Source: Bacillota bacterium
GTDB taxonomy: Bacteria; Bacillota; Dethiobacteria; Dethiobacterales; Dethiobacteraceae
Reading direction: 5' to 3'
Length of the DNA: 64,000 nt
Assembly (NCBI GenBank): GCA_018725565.1
Contig: QLUR01000008.1
Location: 1-64,000 of the forward strand
Part shown: in pieces, positions 41,281 through 49,278 of the stretch
Position numbering within the stretch: position 1 is the first letter of the stretch
Layout: every line of letters starts with the position of its first letter
Notes under the pieces: generated by a model
Databases searched by the model: none
What the model saw: only the letters and a program-made list of their open reading frames with translations
Told to the model about the DNA's origin: nothing
Translations under genes and position numbers: made by a program

Positions 41281-42108
41281 ATGATTATCAACACGAACAT
41301 GTCGGCTTTGGCGGCCTACCGCAACCTGGGCCGGGTCGACAGCCAGCTGACCAGGTCGCTGGAGCGGCTTTCCAGCGGACTGCGCATCAACCGCGCCGCC
41401 GACGACGCGGCGGGCATGGCCATCTCGGAAAAGATGACCGGCCAGGTCAGGGGCCTGCAGCAGGCGCAGCGCAACGCCCAGGACGGCGTGTCGCTGATCC
41501 AGACGGCGGAAGGCGCCCTGGCGGAAATCCACGCCATCCTGCAGCGCATGCGCGAGCTGGCGGTGCAGGCCGCCAACGACACGCTGACAGGAGCCGACCG
41601 CACCACAATTCAAGGAGAGGTTACCCAGCTCCGGGATGAAATTACCCGCATCGCCAGCACCACGGAATTTAACACCATGATCCTATTAGCCGGTGCTTTT
41701 TCAGGAGTAGCAGCAGCTGCTAGATTCCACGTCGGCGCCAACCAAGGCCAGATAATCACGCTAAACATCAGAGATATGAGAGCTTCGGCACTTACTGGTG
41801 TGCCGGCTGTGACAGTTGCTAGCCAGACGGGCGCAAATACAGGCATCGGAATTCTAACTAGAGCTATTGATACCGTTTCCACCGAGCGCTCCAGACTGGG
41901 CGCGACGCAGAACCGCCTGGAGCACACCATCGCCAACCTGACGGTCGGCGCTGAAAACCTGATAGCGGCGCGCTCCCGCATCCAGGACCTGGATATGGCG
42001 CGGGAGATGATGGCCTTTACCCGGAACCAGATTTTGAGCCAGGCCGGCACGGCGATGCTGGCGCAAGCCAATTTAAGGCCGCAGACCGTCCTGCAGCTGC
42101 TGCGGTAA
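41281..42108 (+). CDS. hag: flagellin
   Basis: 275 residues. N-terminal D0/D1 helices (IINTNMSALAAYRNLGRVDSQLTRSLERLSSGLRINRAADDAAGMAISEKM...) and C-terminal D1/D0 (SRIQDLDMAREMMAFTRNQILSQAGTAMLAQANLRPQTVLQLL) are fully conserved. Between them is only a short part (about 145-205) rich in Ala, Thr and Ser, so no D2/D3 domain. The short Ser/Thr-rich stretch RASALTGVPAVTVASQTGANTG could carry Maf-added nonulosonate (inference). A single flagellin gene is seen. GGGAGGATG before the ATG doubles as CsrA target. Confidence 0.97.
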   Translation: MIINTNMSALAAYRNLGRVDSQLTRSLERLSSGLRINRAADDAAGMAISEKMTGQVRGLQQAQRNAQDGVSLIQTAEGALAEIHAILQRMRELAVQAANDTLTGADRTTIQGEVTQLRDEITRIASTTEFNTMILLAGAFSGVAAAARFHVGANQGQIITLNIRDMRASALTGVPAVTVASQTGANTGIGILTRAIDTVSTERSRLGATQNRLEHTIANLTVGAENLIAARSRIQDLDMAREMMAFTRNQILSQAGTAMLAQANLRPQTVLQLLR

Positions 42109-42118
42109 AAGTTTTTCA

Positions 42119-42157
42119 GGCGGGCCGGAGGGCCGGCCCGCCCCCCCTATTTTTATA
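42119..42157 (+). terminator. terminator after hag
   Basis: GGCGGGCCGG (42119-42128) pairs perfectly with CCGGCCCGCC (42133-42142) over loop AGGG. A C-rich stretch and TATTTTTATATTTT follow, so the T-run begins a few bases late. Confidence 0.75.
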
Positions 42158-42205
42158 TTTTCCGACCTTATGTTTTCCGATATCCGACATCCGGTATCCG
42201 GCTTC

Positions 42206-42243
42206 CGATTTGAGCGCCTCATAGCGATTTGAGCGCCCCATAG
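42206..42243. repeat. 19-bp tandem duplication
   Basis: CGATTTGAGCGCCTCATAG at 42206-42224 is followed directly by the same 19 bases with one change at 42225-42243. It lies in the hag-flaG gap among several short ATCCG repeats. Confidence 0.85.
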
Positions 42244-42260
42244 CGGATGCTAATATTTGG

Positions 42261-42297
42261 TCCCCTCTCCCTCCGGGAGAGGGTCAGGGTGAGGGGG
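42261..42297. repeat. CCCTCACCC-type intergenic repeat, copy 2 (inverted)
   Basis: The reverse complement of this stretch matches the unit at 37365-37402 apart from a few bases. It includes the hairpin CCCTCTCC/GGAGAGGG. The two copies flank the flgN-to-hag block in opposite directions. Confidence 0.75.
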
Positions 42298-42335
42298 ATT
42301 ATTCTCCTCCGTGAAGAAAGGAACGGTGAGCCAGC

Positions 42336-42701
42336 GTGAAGGTCCAGGGCGTGGACCCCGCTATCTTAACCCGCATTCAGGAGCAAACAACCAAGCAGGC
42401 GGTACAGGAGACCAGGCAGACGCGGATTGCGGACGGGCAGCAGCGGCAAAAAAACGCGGGACCGGAGGCAGGCGCGGGCGAGGAGAGCCTGGCAGACTCC
42501 GTCAGGCGTCTGAACAGGGCGGCCGAAGCGTTTAACATCTCGCTGCGGTTCCGCATCGACCGGGAAAATAACGAGGTGGTTGTGCTGGTTATTGACCAGG
42601 AGAAACAGGAGGTTATCCGCTCCATCCCGCCCAGCAAGGTCAGGAAGGTGCTGTCGCAGCTGCAGCAGATGGTGGGCGTGCTGGTGGACCAGTTTATTTG
42701 A
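42336..42701 (+). CDS. flaG: FlaG family protein
   Basis: 121 residues; the last 65 (AAEAFNISLRFRIDRENNEVVVLVIDQEKQEVIRSIPPSKVRKVLSQLQQMVGVLVDQFI) match FlaG, a small protein that influences filament length in other bacteria. The N-terminal half is charged and probably disordered. GTG start after AAAGGAACGG. Position between hag and fliD is the usual one. Confidence 0.85.
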   Translation: MKVQGVDPAILTRIQEQTTKQAVQETRQTRIADGQQRQKNAGPEAGAGEESLADSVRRLNRAAEAFNISLRFRIDRENNEVVVLVIDQEKQEVIRSIPPSKVRKVLSQLQQMVGVLVDQFI

Positions 42702-42764
42702 GGCGGGCCGCTGACGGCGAGGCGGCAGGCGACAGCTTGAATGGCAGAGGAGGCGCGATAAACG

Positions 42765-44126
42765 GTGAGTATTTTACGGGTGTATGGCGCTGCTTCCGGT
42801 CTGGATACGCAAAATATCATCCGGCAGCTGCTGGAGGTGGAAAGACGCCCGCTGCGTCAGCTGCAGGCCAGGAAGGCCGGGCTGCAGCTGGAGCGGGAGG
42901 CCTGGCGGGAGATTAACAGCCGCCTGCGCACTCTGGACAGCCGTGCGCTGGATTTGCGCCTGGCCGGGACGTTTACGGCGCTGCGGGCGGTTTCTGCCCA
43001 GAGCGAGGTGGTAACGGCGACGGCGGGAGCCGCTGCCCAGCCGGCTGTGTACGAGCTGGTGGTGGAGCAAACAGCGCGCGCCCAGCGCGTGGCCTCCACC
43101 GTTGCGCCTGGTTTTGCGGCGCCGCTTAGCGGTACTTTTGCGATTAGCGGAGTGACGGTCTCTGTGGCCGGGGCGCAGACCCTGGCCGACATTCAGGCCG
43201 CGATTAACGGTACGGCCGGGATCGGCGTCAGCGCCAACGTGATAGACGGCCGGCTGGTGCTGACCCGGCGGGAGACGGGCGCCGCCAACCCCATCAGCTA
43301 CGCGTACCTGGGCGGGGACAATATTTTGCAACAGCTCGGGTTGTTTGACAGCGCCGCCGGGGCGGTGCTGCACCAGGAACTGCAGGCGGGCAGGAATGCT
43401 GTGGTGCGCGTGGACGGCTTGCGGGTGGAGCGGGCCGGGAATGTGCTGACAGACGTAATCAGCGGTGTTGAGCTGACCCTGCGTCAGGAAAGCGCCGCGC
43501 CGGTACGGCTGGAGATAGTCCGGGACAGCGACCGCGCTTTGGAGGCGGTACGCGCTTTTGTTGAACAGTACAATGCGGTTATGGAGTTTATAGCGGGGAA
43601 TATGGGCCAGGGGGGCGACCTGCGGGGTGAGCCGGCGCTGCTGCGCCTGCAGGCTACGCTGCGCCAGCAGCTGTCACAGCAATATGGCGCGGTCGCCGGC
43701 TACGCCAGCCTGCAGGACCTGGGGATTTCGACCAGGGAGGCAGGCGGGACTCACGGGTTTAGCCAGGCCGGGAAACTTAGCCTGGACGAAGCGAGGCTGC
43801 TGGAAAGGTTTACTGCTGACCCGAACGCCTTCCGGGACCTGTTTGCCGGGGAGCAGGGTTTGGGCCGCTTGCTGAGCAACTACCTGCAGTCGGTGCTGGC
43901 TTTCGGCCGGGGCGCGATTCCGGTCCGGGAAAGCGGCCTTGAGCAGACCATGGCCATGCTGGAGAGGCAGGCAGAACGGTTTAATGCGCGACTGGAAATG
44001 CGGGAACAGCAGCTGCTGAGGCAGTTTACCGCCATGGAGCGGGCGCTGGCCGGCTTGCAGACCCAGGGGGAATGGCTGGCCGGGCAGCTGCGGAACATGG
44101 GCGGCTTTGCCGCGCCGCCAGGATAA
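42765..44126 (+). CDS. fliD: flagellar filament capping protein FliD
   Basis: 453 residues. N-terminal RVYGAASGLDTQNIIRQLLEVERRPLRQLQARKAGLQLEREAWREINSRL and the C-terminal LDEARLLERFTADPNAFRDLF...ERQAERFNARLEMREQQLLRQFTAMERALAGLQTQGEWLAGQL match FliD_N and FliD_C. It forms the cap under which flagellin folds. GTG start at 42765 follows AGAGGAGG. Confidence 0.94.
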   Translation: MSILRVYGAASGLDTQNIIRQLLEVERRPLRQLQARKAGLQLEREAWREINSRLRTLDSRALDLRLAGTFTALRAVSAQSEVVTATAGAAAQPAVYELVVEQTARAQRVASTVAPGFAAPLSGTFAISGVTVSVAGAQTLADIQAAINGTAGIGVSANVIDGRLVLTRRETGAANPISYAYLGGDNILQQLGLFDSAAGAVLHQELQAGRNAVVRVDGLRVERAGNVLTDVISGVELTLRQESAAPVRLEIVRDSDRALEAVRAFVEQYNAVMEFIAGNMGQGGDLRGEPALLRLQATLRQQLSQQYGAVAGYASLQDLGISTREAGGTHGFSQAGKLSLDEARLLERFTADPNAFRDLFAGEQGLGRLLSNYLQSVLAFGRGAIPVRESGLEQTMAMLERQAERFNARLEMREQQLLRQFTAMERALAGLQTQGEWLAGQLRNMGGFAAPPG

Positions 44127-44254
44127 GCGATAAAGGCGGCGCTGCCCGCCCGCTGAATGAATACTGCAGTTGATTTATGCGGCAGGGTGCTGGAAGTAAT
44201 AAAAAAGCCCTTGCTTTCAGGTAGACGACTAATGGTGGAACGGAGATGGTTGCT

Positions 44255-44677
44255 GTGGCGTTAGTTAACCCATACCAGCATTACCGCCAGGCGCAGGTGG
44301 CCACGGTCAGCCGGGCGAAGCTGGTGATGATGCTTTATGACGGGGCGATCAGCTTTTTAAGGCAAGCGCTTGCTGCCGGCAATGCCGGGCAGGACAGGGA
44401 GATGCGCCGCTTGCTGGGACGGGCGCAGGACATTGTTTTCGAACTGTGGGCTACGCTGGATCTGGAGGCGGGAGAGGTGGCGGAGAATCTTTTCCGCCTG
44501 TACCAGTATATCAACGGGCGCCTGGCGGCTGCCGTCACGGCGCGGGAGACGGCGCCGCTGGAGGAAGTGGCCGCCTTGCTTTCCGGGCTGCGGGAAGCAT
44601 GGCAGGAGCTGGAGCAAAGCAATGCAGCGGAGCAGGGTAACAAGATGGCTTTAGAGAGGAGCGGTACGCTTGGCTAA
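44255..44677 (+). CDS. fliS: flagellin chaperone FliS
   Basis: 140 residues, beginning ALVNPYQHYRQAQVATVSRAKLVMMLYDGAISFLRQAL, the FliS signature (NPYxxY ... LVxMLYDGA). Helical throughout. It binds the flagellin C-terminus in the cytoplasm. GTG at 44255 was chosen because GGAG lies 9 bases before it and the motif begins at once; ATG at 44246 would leave no room for a ribosome binding site. Overlaps the next gene by 8 bases. Confidence 0.9.
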   Translation: MALVNPYQHYRQAQVATVSRAKLVMMLYDGAISFLRQALAAGNAGQDREMRRLLGRAQDIVFELWATLDLEAGEVAENLFRLYQYINGRLAAAVTARETAPLEEVAALLSGLREAWQELEQSNAAEQGNKMALERSGTLG

Positions 44678-45161
44678 CCAGGTTTCCAGGCTGCTGACTG
44701 GGATGACGGACGTTTACAGCGAACAACTGGCCCTGTACGGGCGGCTGCACGAGATGACGCTGCTGGAGTCATCGGCCATCGAGGCCGGGGATGCGCTGGG
44801 GCTGGCCGAGTTGCTGCGCCTGGAGGATTTGCTGATCGGGCAGGTCAGGGAGCTGGAGGAGCTGCAGCGCGAGTCACGCCAGCTGCTTTACGGGTTGCTG
44901 CCGGCGCAGCGCCTGGATATGGACCAGCTGGCCTGCCTGGCGGAACCCAAGGTGTACATCAGGCTTAAACAGCTGGTAGGTGAGATAACTGCAGTGCTCG
45001 GCCGCCTGGAAGCACAAAAAAAGCAAAATATGGCGGCGCTTACGGAAAAGATGGCCCTGTTGAAACAGGAAAGCCTGGGCCTGGGGCAGGGAAAGCAGGC
45101 AGCCGGCGCTTACGCCGGGACTTGGGGAGACGGGGCGGCCATCCTGGACTTAAAGCAGTAG
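44670..45161 (+). CDS. FliT/FlgN-like flagellar protein
   Basis: 163 residues, helical, with a FlgN/FliT-like pattern (LYGRLHEMTLLESSAIEAGDALGLAELLRLEDLLIGQVRELEELQRESRQ). Its position after fliS suits FliT, the FliD chaperone, but the sequence is only generally similar. TTG at 44670 follows GAGAGGAGCGG and overlaps fliS, so the two are translated together. Confidence 0.65.
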   Translation: MANQVSRLLTGMTDVYSEQLALYGRLHEMTLLESSAIEAGDALGLAELLRLEDLLIGQVRELEELQRESRQLLYGLLPAQRLDMDQLACLAEPKVYIRLKQLVGEITAVLGRLEAQKKQNMAALTEKMALLKQESLGLGQGKQAAGAYAGTWGDGAAILDLKQ

Positions 45162-45297
45162 AAATATGCGGAATTATGTAAAGTAATGCAGCTTTTATTA
45201 CTATTTTTTTTTGCCATGCGGCAGGATTTTTTTTTTCTGCGGCGAAAATAGTTTCAGGTGCAAGAAACACCTGGGAAAACAGGAAATTTTGTCGAAA

Positions 45298-45377
45298 AAG
45301 GCAAACCTGCCGAAAGGCAGGGGCGCAAAACCGCGGGCCTAAGGCTTGAAAGGGCTAGGGCAGCCGGGTTGCCGGCC
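45298..45377 (+). ncRNA. cyclic di-GMP-I (GEMM-I) riboswitch
   Basis: The stretch has the conserved GEMM-I core in order: GGCAAACC at about 45300, the hairpin CCTGCC-GAAA-GGCAGG with its GAAA tetraloop, GGCGCAAA-ACC, CGCGGGCCTAAGG with the CCTAAG tetraloop receptor, and CAGCCGGGTTGCC at the end. It is in the leader of flgB. The aptamer binds c-di-GMP, the signal for the switch between motile and attached life. A switching region follows at 45394-45430. Confidence 0.92.
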
Positions 45378-45393
45378 AGGAACAAACAGGCAA

Positions 45394-45430
45394 CTCTAGG
45401 CTCGTGTCCTAGGGTTCTCTTTATAGGAGG
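45394..45430 (+). promoter_or_regulatory. expression platform of the c-di-GMP riboswitch
   Basis: Two exclusive hairpins share one strand. Bases 45394-45400 pair with 45408-45414 (7 pairs, loop CTCGTGT). Alternatively TCCTA (45407-45411) pairs with TAGGA (45424-45428), covering the ribosome binding site AGGAGG of flgB. This predicts control of translation start, not termination. Confidence 0.7.
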
Positions 45431-45436
45431 GGGATT

Positions 45437-45853
45437 GTGTTCACAGAGCTTTGGTCTGACCACGCTTTTCTCGCCCTGCACAAAGGGCTGGACGCCGCCG
45501 CGAAGCGCCAGCGCGTGACATCCCATAACCTGGCGAATCTCAACACGCCCAATTTTAAACGCTCCGAGGTGTCTTTTGAGGCGCAGCTGCGGAACAGCCT
45601 GGCCGGGAGCGGGCGGTTGACGCTGGAGGTAACGCACCCGCGCCATATCGGCCGGCAGGCGGCTGTCGACGAGGTGCGGCCGCGGGTCCTGCGGGACAAC
45701 AGCACTACGATGCGGGCCGACGGCAACAATGTGGACGTTGACCGCGAGATGGCGGCCCTGGCGTCAAACCAGCTGATGTATAACGCCATGGCCCAGCTGG
45801 TTAATGAGAAGTACGGCCTGCTGCGTTATGTTATTCATGAAGGGAGGCGCTAA
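45437..45853 (+). CDS. flgB: flagellar basal-body rod protein FlgB
   Basis: 138 residues. N-terminal ALHKGLDAAAKRQRVTSHNLANLNTPNFKRSEVSFE carries the rod signature; the C-terminal VDVDREMAALASNQLMYNAMAQLVNEKYGLLRYVI is the matching helix. Forms the proximal rod with FlgC and FliE. GTG at 45437 follows AGGAGGGGG. First gene of the basal-body/export operon and directly under the c-di-GMP riboswitch. Confidence 0.95.
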   Translation: MFTELWSDHAFLALHKGLDAAAKRQRVTSHNLANLNTPNFKRSEVSFEAQLRNSLAGSGRLTLEVTHPRHIGRQAAVDEVRPRVLRDNSTTMRADGNNVDVDREMAALASNQLMYNAMAQLVNEKYGLLRYVIHEGRR

Positions 45854-45856
45854 GCG

Positions 45857-46270
45857 GTGCAGATTTTCCGGGCTATGCAGATTTCGGCTTCCGGCCTGAC
45901 GGCCGAACGCTTCCGCCTGGACCTGATTGCCAACAATATTGCCAATGTTCATACGACCAGGACGGAGCAGGGCGGCCCGTTCCGCCGCAAGTCGGCCGTG
46001 TTTGCGGAAAGTTTGCAGGACGCGCGCCGGGGCCTTGGCGGGGGGGTGCGCGTGGCGCAGGTTCTTGCGGACCGGACTCCGCCGCGGCTGGTTTTTGAAC
46101 CGGAGCATCCGGACGCTGACGCGGAGGGCTACGTCGCCTATCCGAATATCAACATGGTGCAGGAAATGGTGGACATGATTACGGCTACGCGTGCTTATGA
46201 GGCTAATGTGACGGCGCTCAACGCCTCTAAGAGTATGTTCCTGAGAGCGCTGGAAATCGGACGCGGGTAG
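45857..46270 (+). CDS. flgC: flagellar basal-body rod protein FlgC
   Basis: 137 residues with MQISASGLTAERFRLDLIANNIANVHTTRTEQGGPFRRKSAVF at the N-terminus and YVAYPNINMVQEMVDMITATRAYEANVTALNASKSMFLRALEIGR at the end. Second proximal rod protein. GTG after GGGAGGCG, 3 bases after flgB. Confidence 0.95.
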   Translation: MQIFRAMQISASGLTAERFRLDLIANNIANVHTTRTEQGGPFRRKSAVFAESLQDARRGLGGGVRVAQVLADRTPPRLVFEPEHPDADAEGYVAYPNINMVQEMVDMITATRAYEANVTALNASKSMFLRALEIGRG

Positions 46271-46281
46271 GTGAGTAAACG

Positions 46282-46584
46282 ATGAAGGTGATGCCGGTCA
46301 ACCCTTTTGTGCCGGTTATGATGCAACAGCCGGAGGCCGGGCGGGAGCTTCCGCCGGCGGGGGCGGCTGATTTCAGCCAGATGCTGCGGGGAGCGCTGGC
46401 CGAGGTAAATAAGCTGCAGCAGGATGCCGCTGAAGCGGCCAGGAATCTGGTGCTGGGGGAAGCGCAAGACGTCCACCAGGTGATGATAGCCATGGAGCAG
46501 GCCAGGCTGGCCATGCAGCTGACGGTTCAGCTCCGCAACAGGCTGGTGGAAGCATATCAGGAAGTTTCCCGCATGCAGATCTGA
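46282..46584 (+). CDS. fliE: flagellar hook-basal body protein FliE
   Basis: 100 residues; the C-terminal two thirds (DFSQMLRGALAEVNKLQQDAAEAARNLVLGEAQDVHQVMIAMEQARLAMQLTVQLRNRLVEAYQEVSRMQI) is the FliE signature. It joins the MS ring to the rod. GTAGGTGAG lies before the ATG. Confidence 0.94.
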   Translation: MKVMPVNPFVPVMMQQPEAGRELPPAGAADFSQMLRGALAEVNKLQQDAAEAARNLVLGEAQDVHQVMIAMEQARLAMQLTVQLRNRLVEAYQEVSRMQI

Positions 46585-46694
46585 GCTGGCCGCTTTTTTG
46601 GGAAAGTAATCCGGAGAACTGCGGTTAACTGTAATATTTCCGCATTTTTTGCACTCAGCGCCGCGTGGCGCCCGGAGAAGATGAGGTGATGTAT

Positions 46695-48257
46695 TTGACC
46701 GAGAAGCGGGGAGCCTTTGGCTGGCAGGCAGCCCCTGCCAGATGGCAGGCGTTAAGCGGTTCGAAAAAGCTGGCTGCCCTTGTGCTGGCAGCGGCGTTGC
46801 TGATGACTCTCATTTTTCTGGGGCAGGTTATCGCCAGGCCCCGGATGGCCTCGCTGTTTACGGGGCTGGAGCCGGCGGAGGCCGGACGGATTGTGGAGAA
46901 GTTAAAAGAGCTGGCCGTCCCTTACTCCCTGGCGGACGAAGGCCGGACGATTTTGGTGCCGGCGGGGCGGGTGTACGAGATGAGGATCCAGCTGGCCGGC
47001 GCGGGGACACTGGTTGGCGGCGCCGCCGGTTTTGAGCTCTTTGACCAGACCAGGCTCGGGGCCACTGATTTCAACCGCCGCATTGACTTCCAGCGTGCCC
47101 TGCAGGAGGAGCTGCGCCGTACCATTGTCCAGCTGAACGAGGTGGAGCAGGCCAGGGTGCACCTGGCTCTGCCTGAACCGAGTGTCTTTGTCCGCGAGAC
47201 GGCGGCTCCCTCGGCCTCGATCGTGCTGAAGCTGCGACCTTTCTCCGAGTTGAGGCAGGAACAGGTGCGCGGGATAGTTTTCCTGGTGGCCGGGAGCGTG
47301 GAGGGATTGCTGCCGGAAAATATCACGGTGGTTGATACACGGGGCAATATTCTGAATGCTGAGATTGTCGCCGCGGACCCGGCGGGGCAGGCGGCGGAAG
47401 CAAGTTTGCGCCAGCTGGAAGTCAGGCGCGGCTTTGAACGCGAGCTGGAGCAGCGCGTCCAGCGCATGCTGGAGCGGGTGTACGGGCCGGGTCAGGCACT
47501 GGTGATGGTGACGGCGGAAATGGACTTTGACTCCCGGGAGACTACGACGGTTACGTTTGCTGATGAGGGCGTCCCGCGCAGCAGGACGGCGGTGGAGGAA
47601 ACTTTCCGGGGTGAGGGAGCCCTGCCGGCCGAAGCGGGGACGGCTGCCAATATCCCGGGCTACGTTTTTGCCGGTGCGGGCGGGGAGAGCGAATACACCC
47701 GCAGCGACGAGACGGTTAACTACGAGATTGACGAAACAAGGGCGAGGGAGCTGACGGCTCCGGGACGCCTGCTACGTTTACATACAGCCGTAGTTTTAAA
47801 CGACAGGGAAGGCGGACTGACCGAAGCGCAGCTCCAGCAGTCCCGGGAAGTAGTGGCCGCGGCCCTTGGTTTTCAGGAGGAACGCGGGGACAGCATTAAC
47901 GTCCAGGGCATGAACTTTGAAACAGGGTACCTGGAGGAGGCGCGGGCGGCGATGGAGAGGGCTGCCCAGGCCGAGCAACAGCGGCAATATATCACGTACG
48001 GCGTTTTGTTCCTGGCCGGCCTGATTTTGCTGTTCATGCTGCTGCGGGCTTTCCGGCGCTGGCGGGAGGACAGGGTGGAGCGGGAGCTGGCTGCTCTGCA
48101 GCTGCAGGCTGCCGTGCCGGCGCTGGCGACAGGGGCGGAAGGGGAGCTGCTGCAGCAGTCCGGGGAACAGCGGCTGCATCAGCGCGTCAGGCATCTGGCG
48201 GAGAAGGAGCCTGATATGACGGCTTATCTTATCCGGACTTGGCTGGTGGAAGAATGA
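46695..48257 (+). CDS. fliF: flagellar MS-ring protein FliF
   Basis: About 520 residues with two membrane helices (about 24-46 and 432-452) and the large ring-building part between. Marks: MASLFTGLEPAEAGRIVEKLKELAVPYSLADEGRTILVPA, AGFELFDQTRLGATDFNRRIDFQRALQEELRRTI, VARVHLALPEPSVFV-like segment and NYEIDETRARELTAPGRL. TTG at 46695 was chosen because AGGTGA lies 5-6 bases before it; an ATG at 46689 is too close to the site but possible. It forms the ring in the membrane on which FliG and export proteins build. Confidence 0.94.
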   Translation: MTEKRGAFGWQAAPARWQALSGSKKLAALVLAAALLMTLIFLGQVIARPRMASLFTGLEPAEAGRIVEKLKELAVPYSLADEGRTILVPAGRVYEMRIQLAGAGTLVGGAAGFELFDQTRLGATDFNRRIDFQRALQEELRRTIVQLNEVEQARVHLALPEPSVFVRETAAPSASIVLKLRPFSELRQEQVRGIVFLVAGSVEGLLPENITVVDTRGNILNAEIVAADPAGQAAEASLRQLEVRRGFERELEQRVQRMLERVYGPGQALVMVTAEMDFDSRETTTVTFADEGVPRSRTAVEETFRGEGALPAEAGTAANIPGYVFAGAGGESEYTRSDETVNYEIDETRARELTAPGRLLRLHTAVVLNDREGGLTEAQLQQSREVVAAALGFQEERGDSINVQGMNFETGYLEEARAAMERAAQAEQQRQYITYGVLFLAGLILLFMLLRAFRRWREDRVERELAALQLQAAVPALATGAEGELLQQSGEQRLHQRVRHLAEKEPDMTAYLIRTWLVEE

Positions 48258-48270
48258 GGTGTGGCAAGTT

Positions 48271-49278
48271 ATGGCCCGTGGCAAGATAGGCGGGGTAAAA
48301 AAGTCCGCAATTCTTTTGATGGCACTCGGTCCGGTTCTGTCGGCCAAGATTTTGCGGCATTTTAACGAAGCGGACATCGAGAAGATTTCGCTGGAAATCG
48401 CCAATACCACCAAGGTCGAGGTTGAGGCGGTTGAGGATGTGCTGGAAGAGTTCCTGCTTCTCAACCAGGCACAGCGCTACCTGTTGGACGGCGGCTTTGA
48501 GTATGCCAAAACTTTGCTTGAACAAACTCTCGGTGCGCAAAAAGCCAATGAGATAATTAAAAAGTTAAAAGAAGCGTCGCAAATCCGGCCCTTTACATTT
48601 GTGCGCAAGGCTGACCCCAAACAGTTCATTAATTTGATCGCCCAGGAACATCCGCAGACTATCGCCCTGATTTTGGCTTATCTTGACCCGGAGCAGGCTT
48701 CCAAGGTTCTTTCCGGATTGCCAGACGAACAGCAGGCCGATATTGCCAGGCGGATCGCCCTGATGGACCGGACCTCACCGGAGGTGCTGAAGCTTGTGGA
48801 GAGCGTACTGAAGGAAAAGCTTTCCACGGTCGTCCAGCAGGACTTCGCGGCCGCCGGCGGGATTCAGGCGCTGGTAGACATTTTAAACAACGCTGATCGG
48901 GCCACGGAAAAGCTGATTCTGGAAGAACTGGAGAAGGACGACCCGAAGCTGGCCGACGAAATCAGGAAGAGAATGTTTATCTTTGAAGATATCAACTCTT
49001 TGGATAACTCTTCCATCCAAAGGATCATCCGGGAGGTTGACACCAAAGATCTGGCACTGGCACTGAAAGGCTCCAGCGAAGAAGTCAGGGAGCGTATCTT
49101 CCGCAATGTTTCCAAGCGTGCCGCGGAGATGCTGCGCGACGACCTGGAAGTTATGGGGCCGGTCCGCCTGCGCGAGGTGGAAGAAGCGCAGCAGCGCATT
49201 GTGGCTGTGATCCGCAGGCTGGATGAATCAGGCGAGATTATCCTGGCCAGGGGGGGAGATGACGCGATTGTTGTCTAA
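48271..49278 (+). CDS. fliG: flagellar motor switch protein FliG
   Basis: 335 residues. KIGGVKKSAILLMALGPVLSAKILRHFNEADIEKISLEI at the N-terminus, the middle EHPQ motif in FINLIAQEHPQTIALILAYLDP and the C-terminal torque helix with DLALALKGSSEEVRERIFRNVSKRAAEMLRDDLEVMGPVRLREVEEAQQRIV. It links MS ring and rotor and takes torque from MotA. ATG at 48271 follows GAGGTG by 8 bases; a GTG 12 bases upstream adds an unneeded start. Overlaps fliH by 20 bases. Confidence 0.96.
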   Translation: MARGKIGGVKKSAILLMALGPVLSAKILRHFNEADIEKISLEIANTTKVEVEAVEDVLEEFLLLNQAQRYLLDGGFEYAKTLLEQTLGAQKANEIIKKLKEASQIRPFTFVRKADPKQFINLIAQEHPQTIALILAYLDPEQASKVLSGLPDEQQADIARRIALMDRTSPEVLKLVESVLKEKLSTVVQQDFAAAGGIQALVDILNNADRATEKLILEELEKDDPKLADEIRKRMFIFEDINSLDNSSIQRIIREVDTKDLALALKGSSEEVRERIFRNVSKRAAEMLRDDLEVMGPVRLREVEEAQQRIVAVIRRLDESGEIILARGGDDAIVV

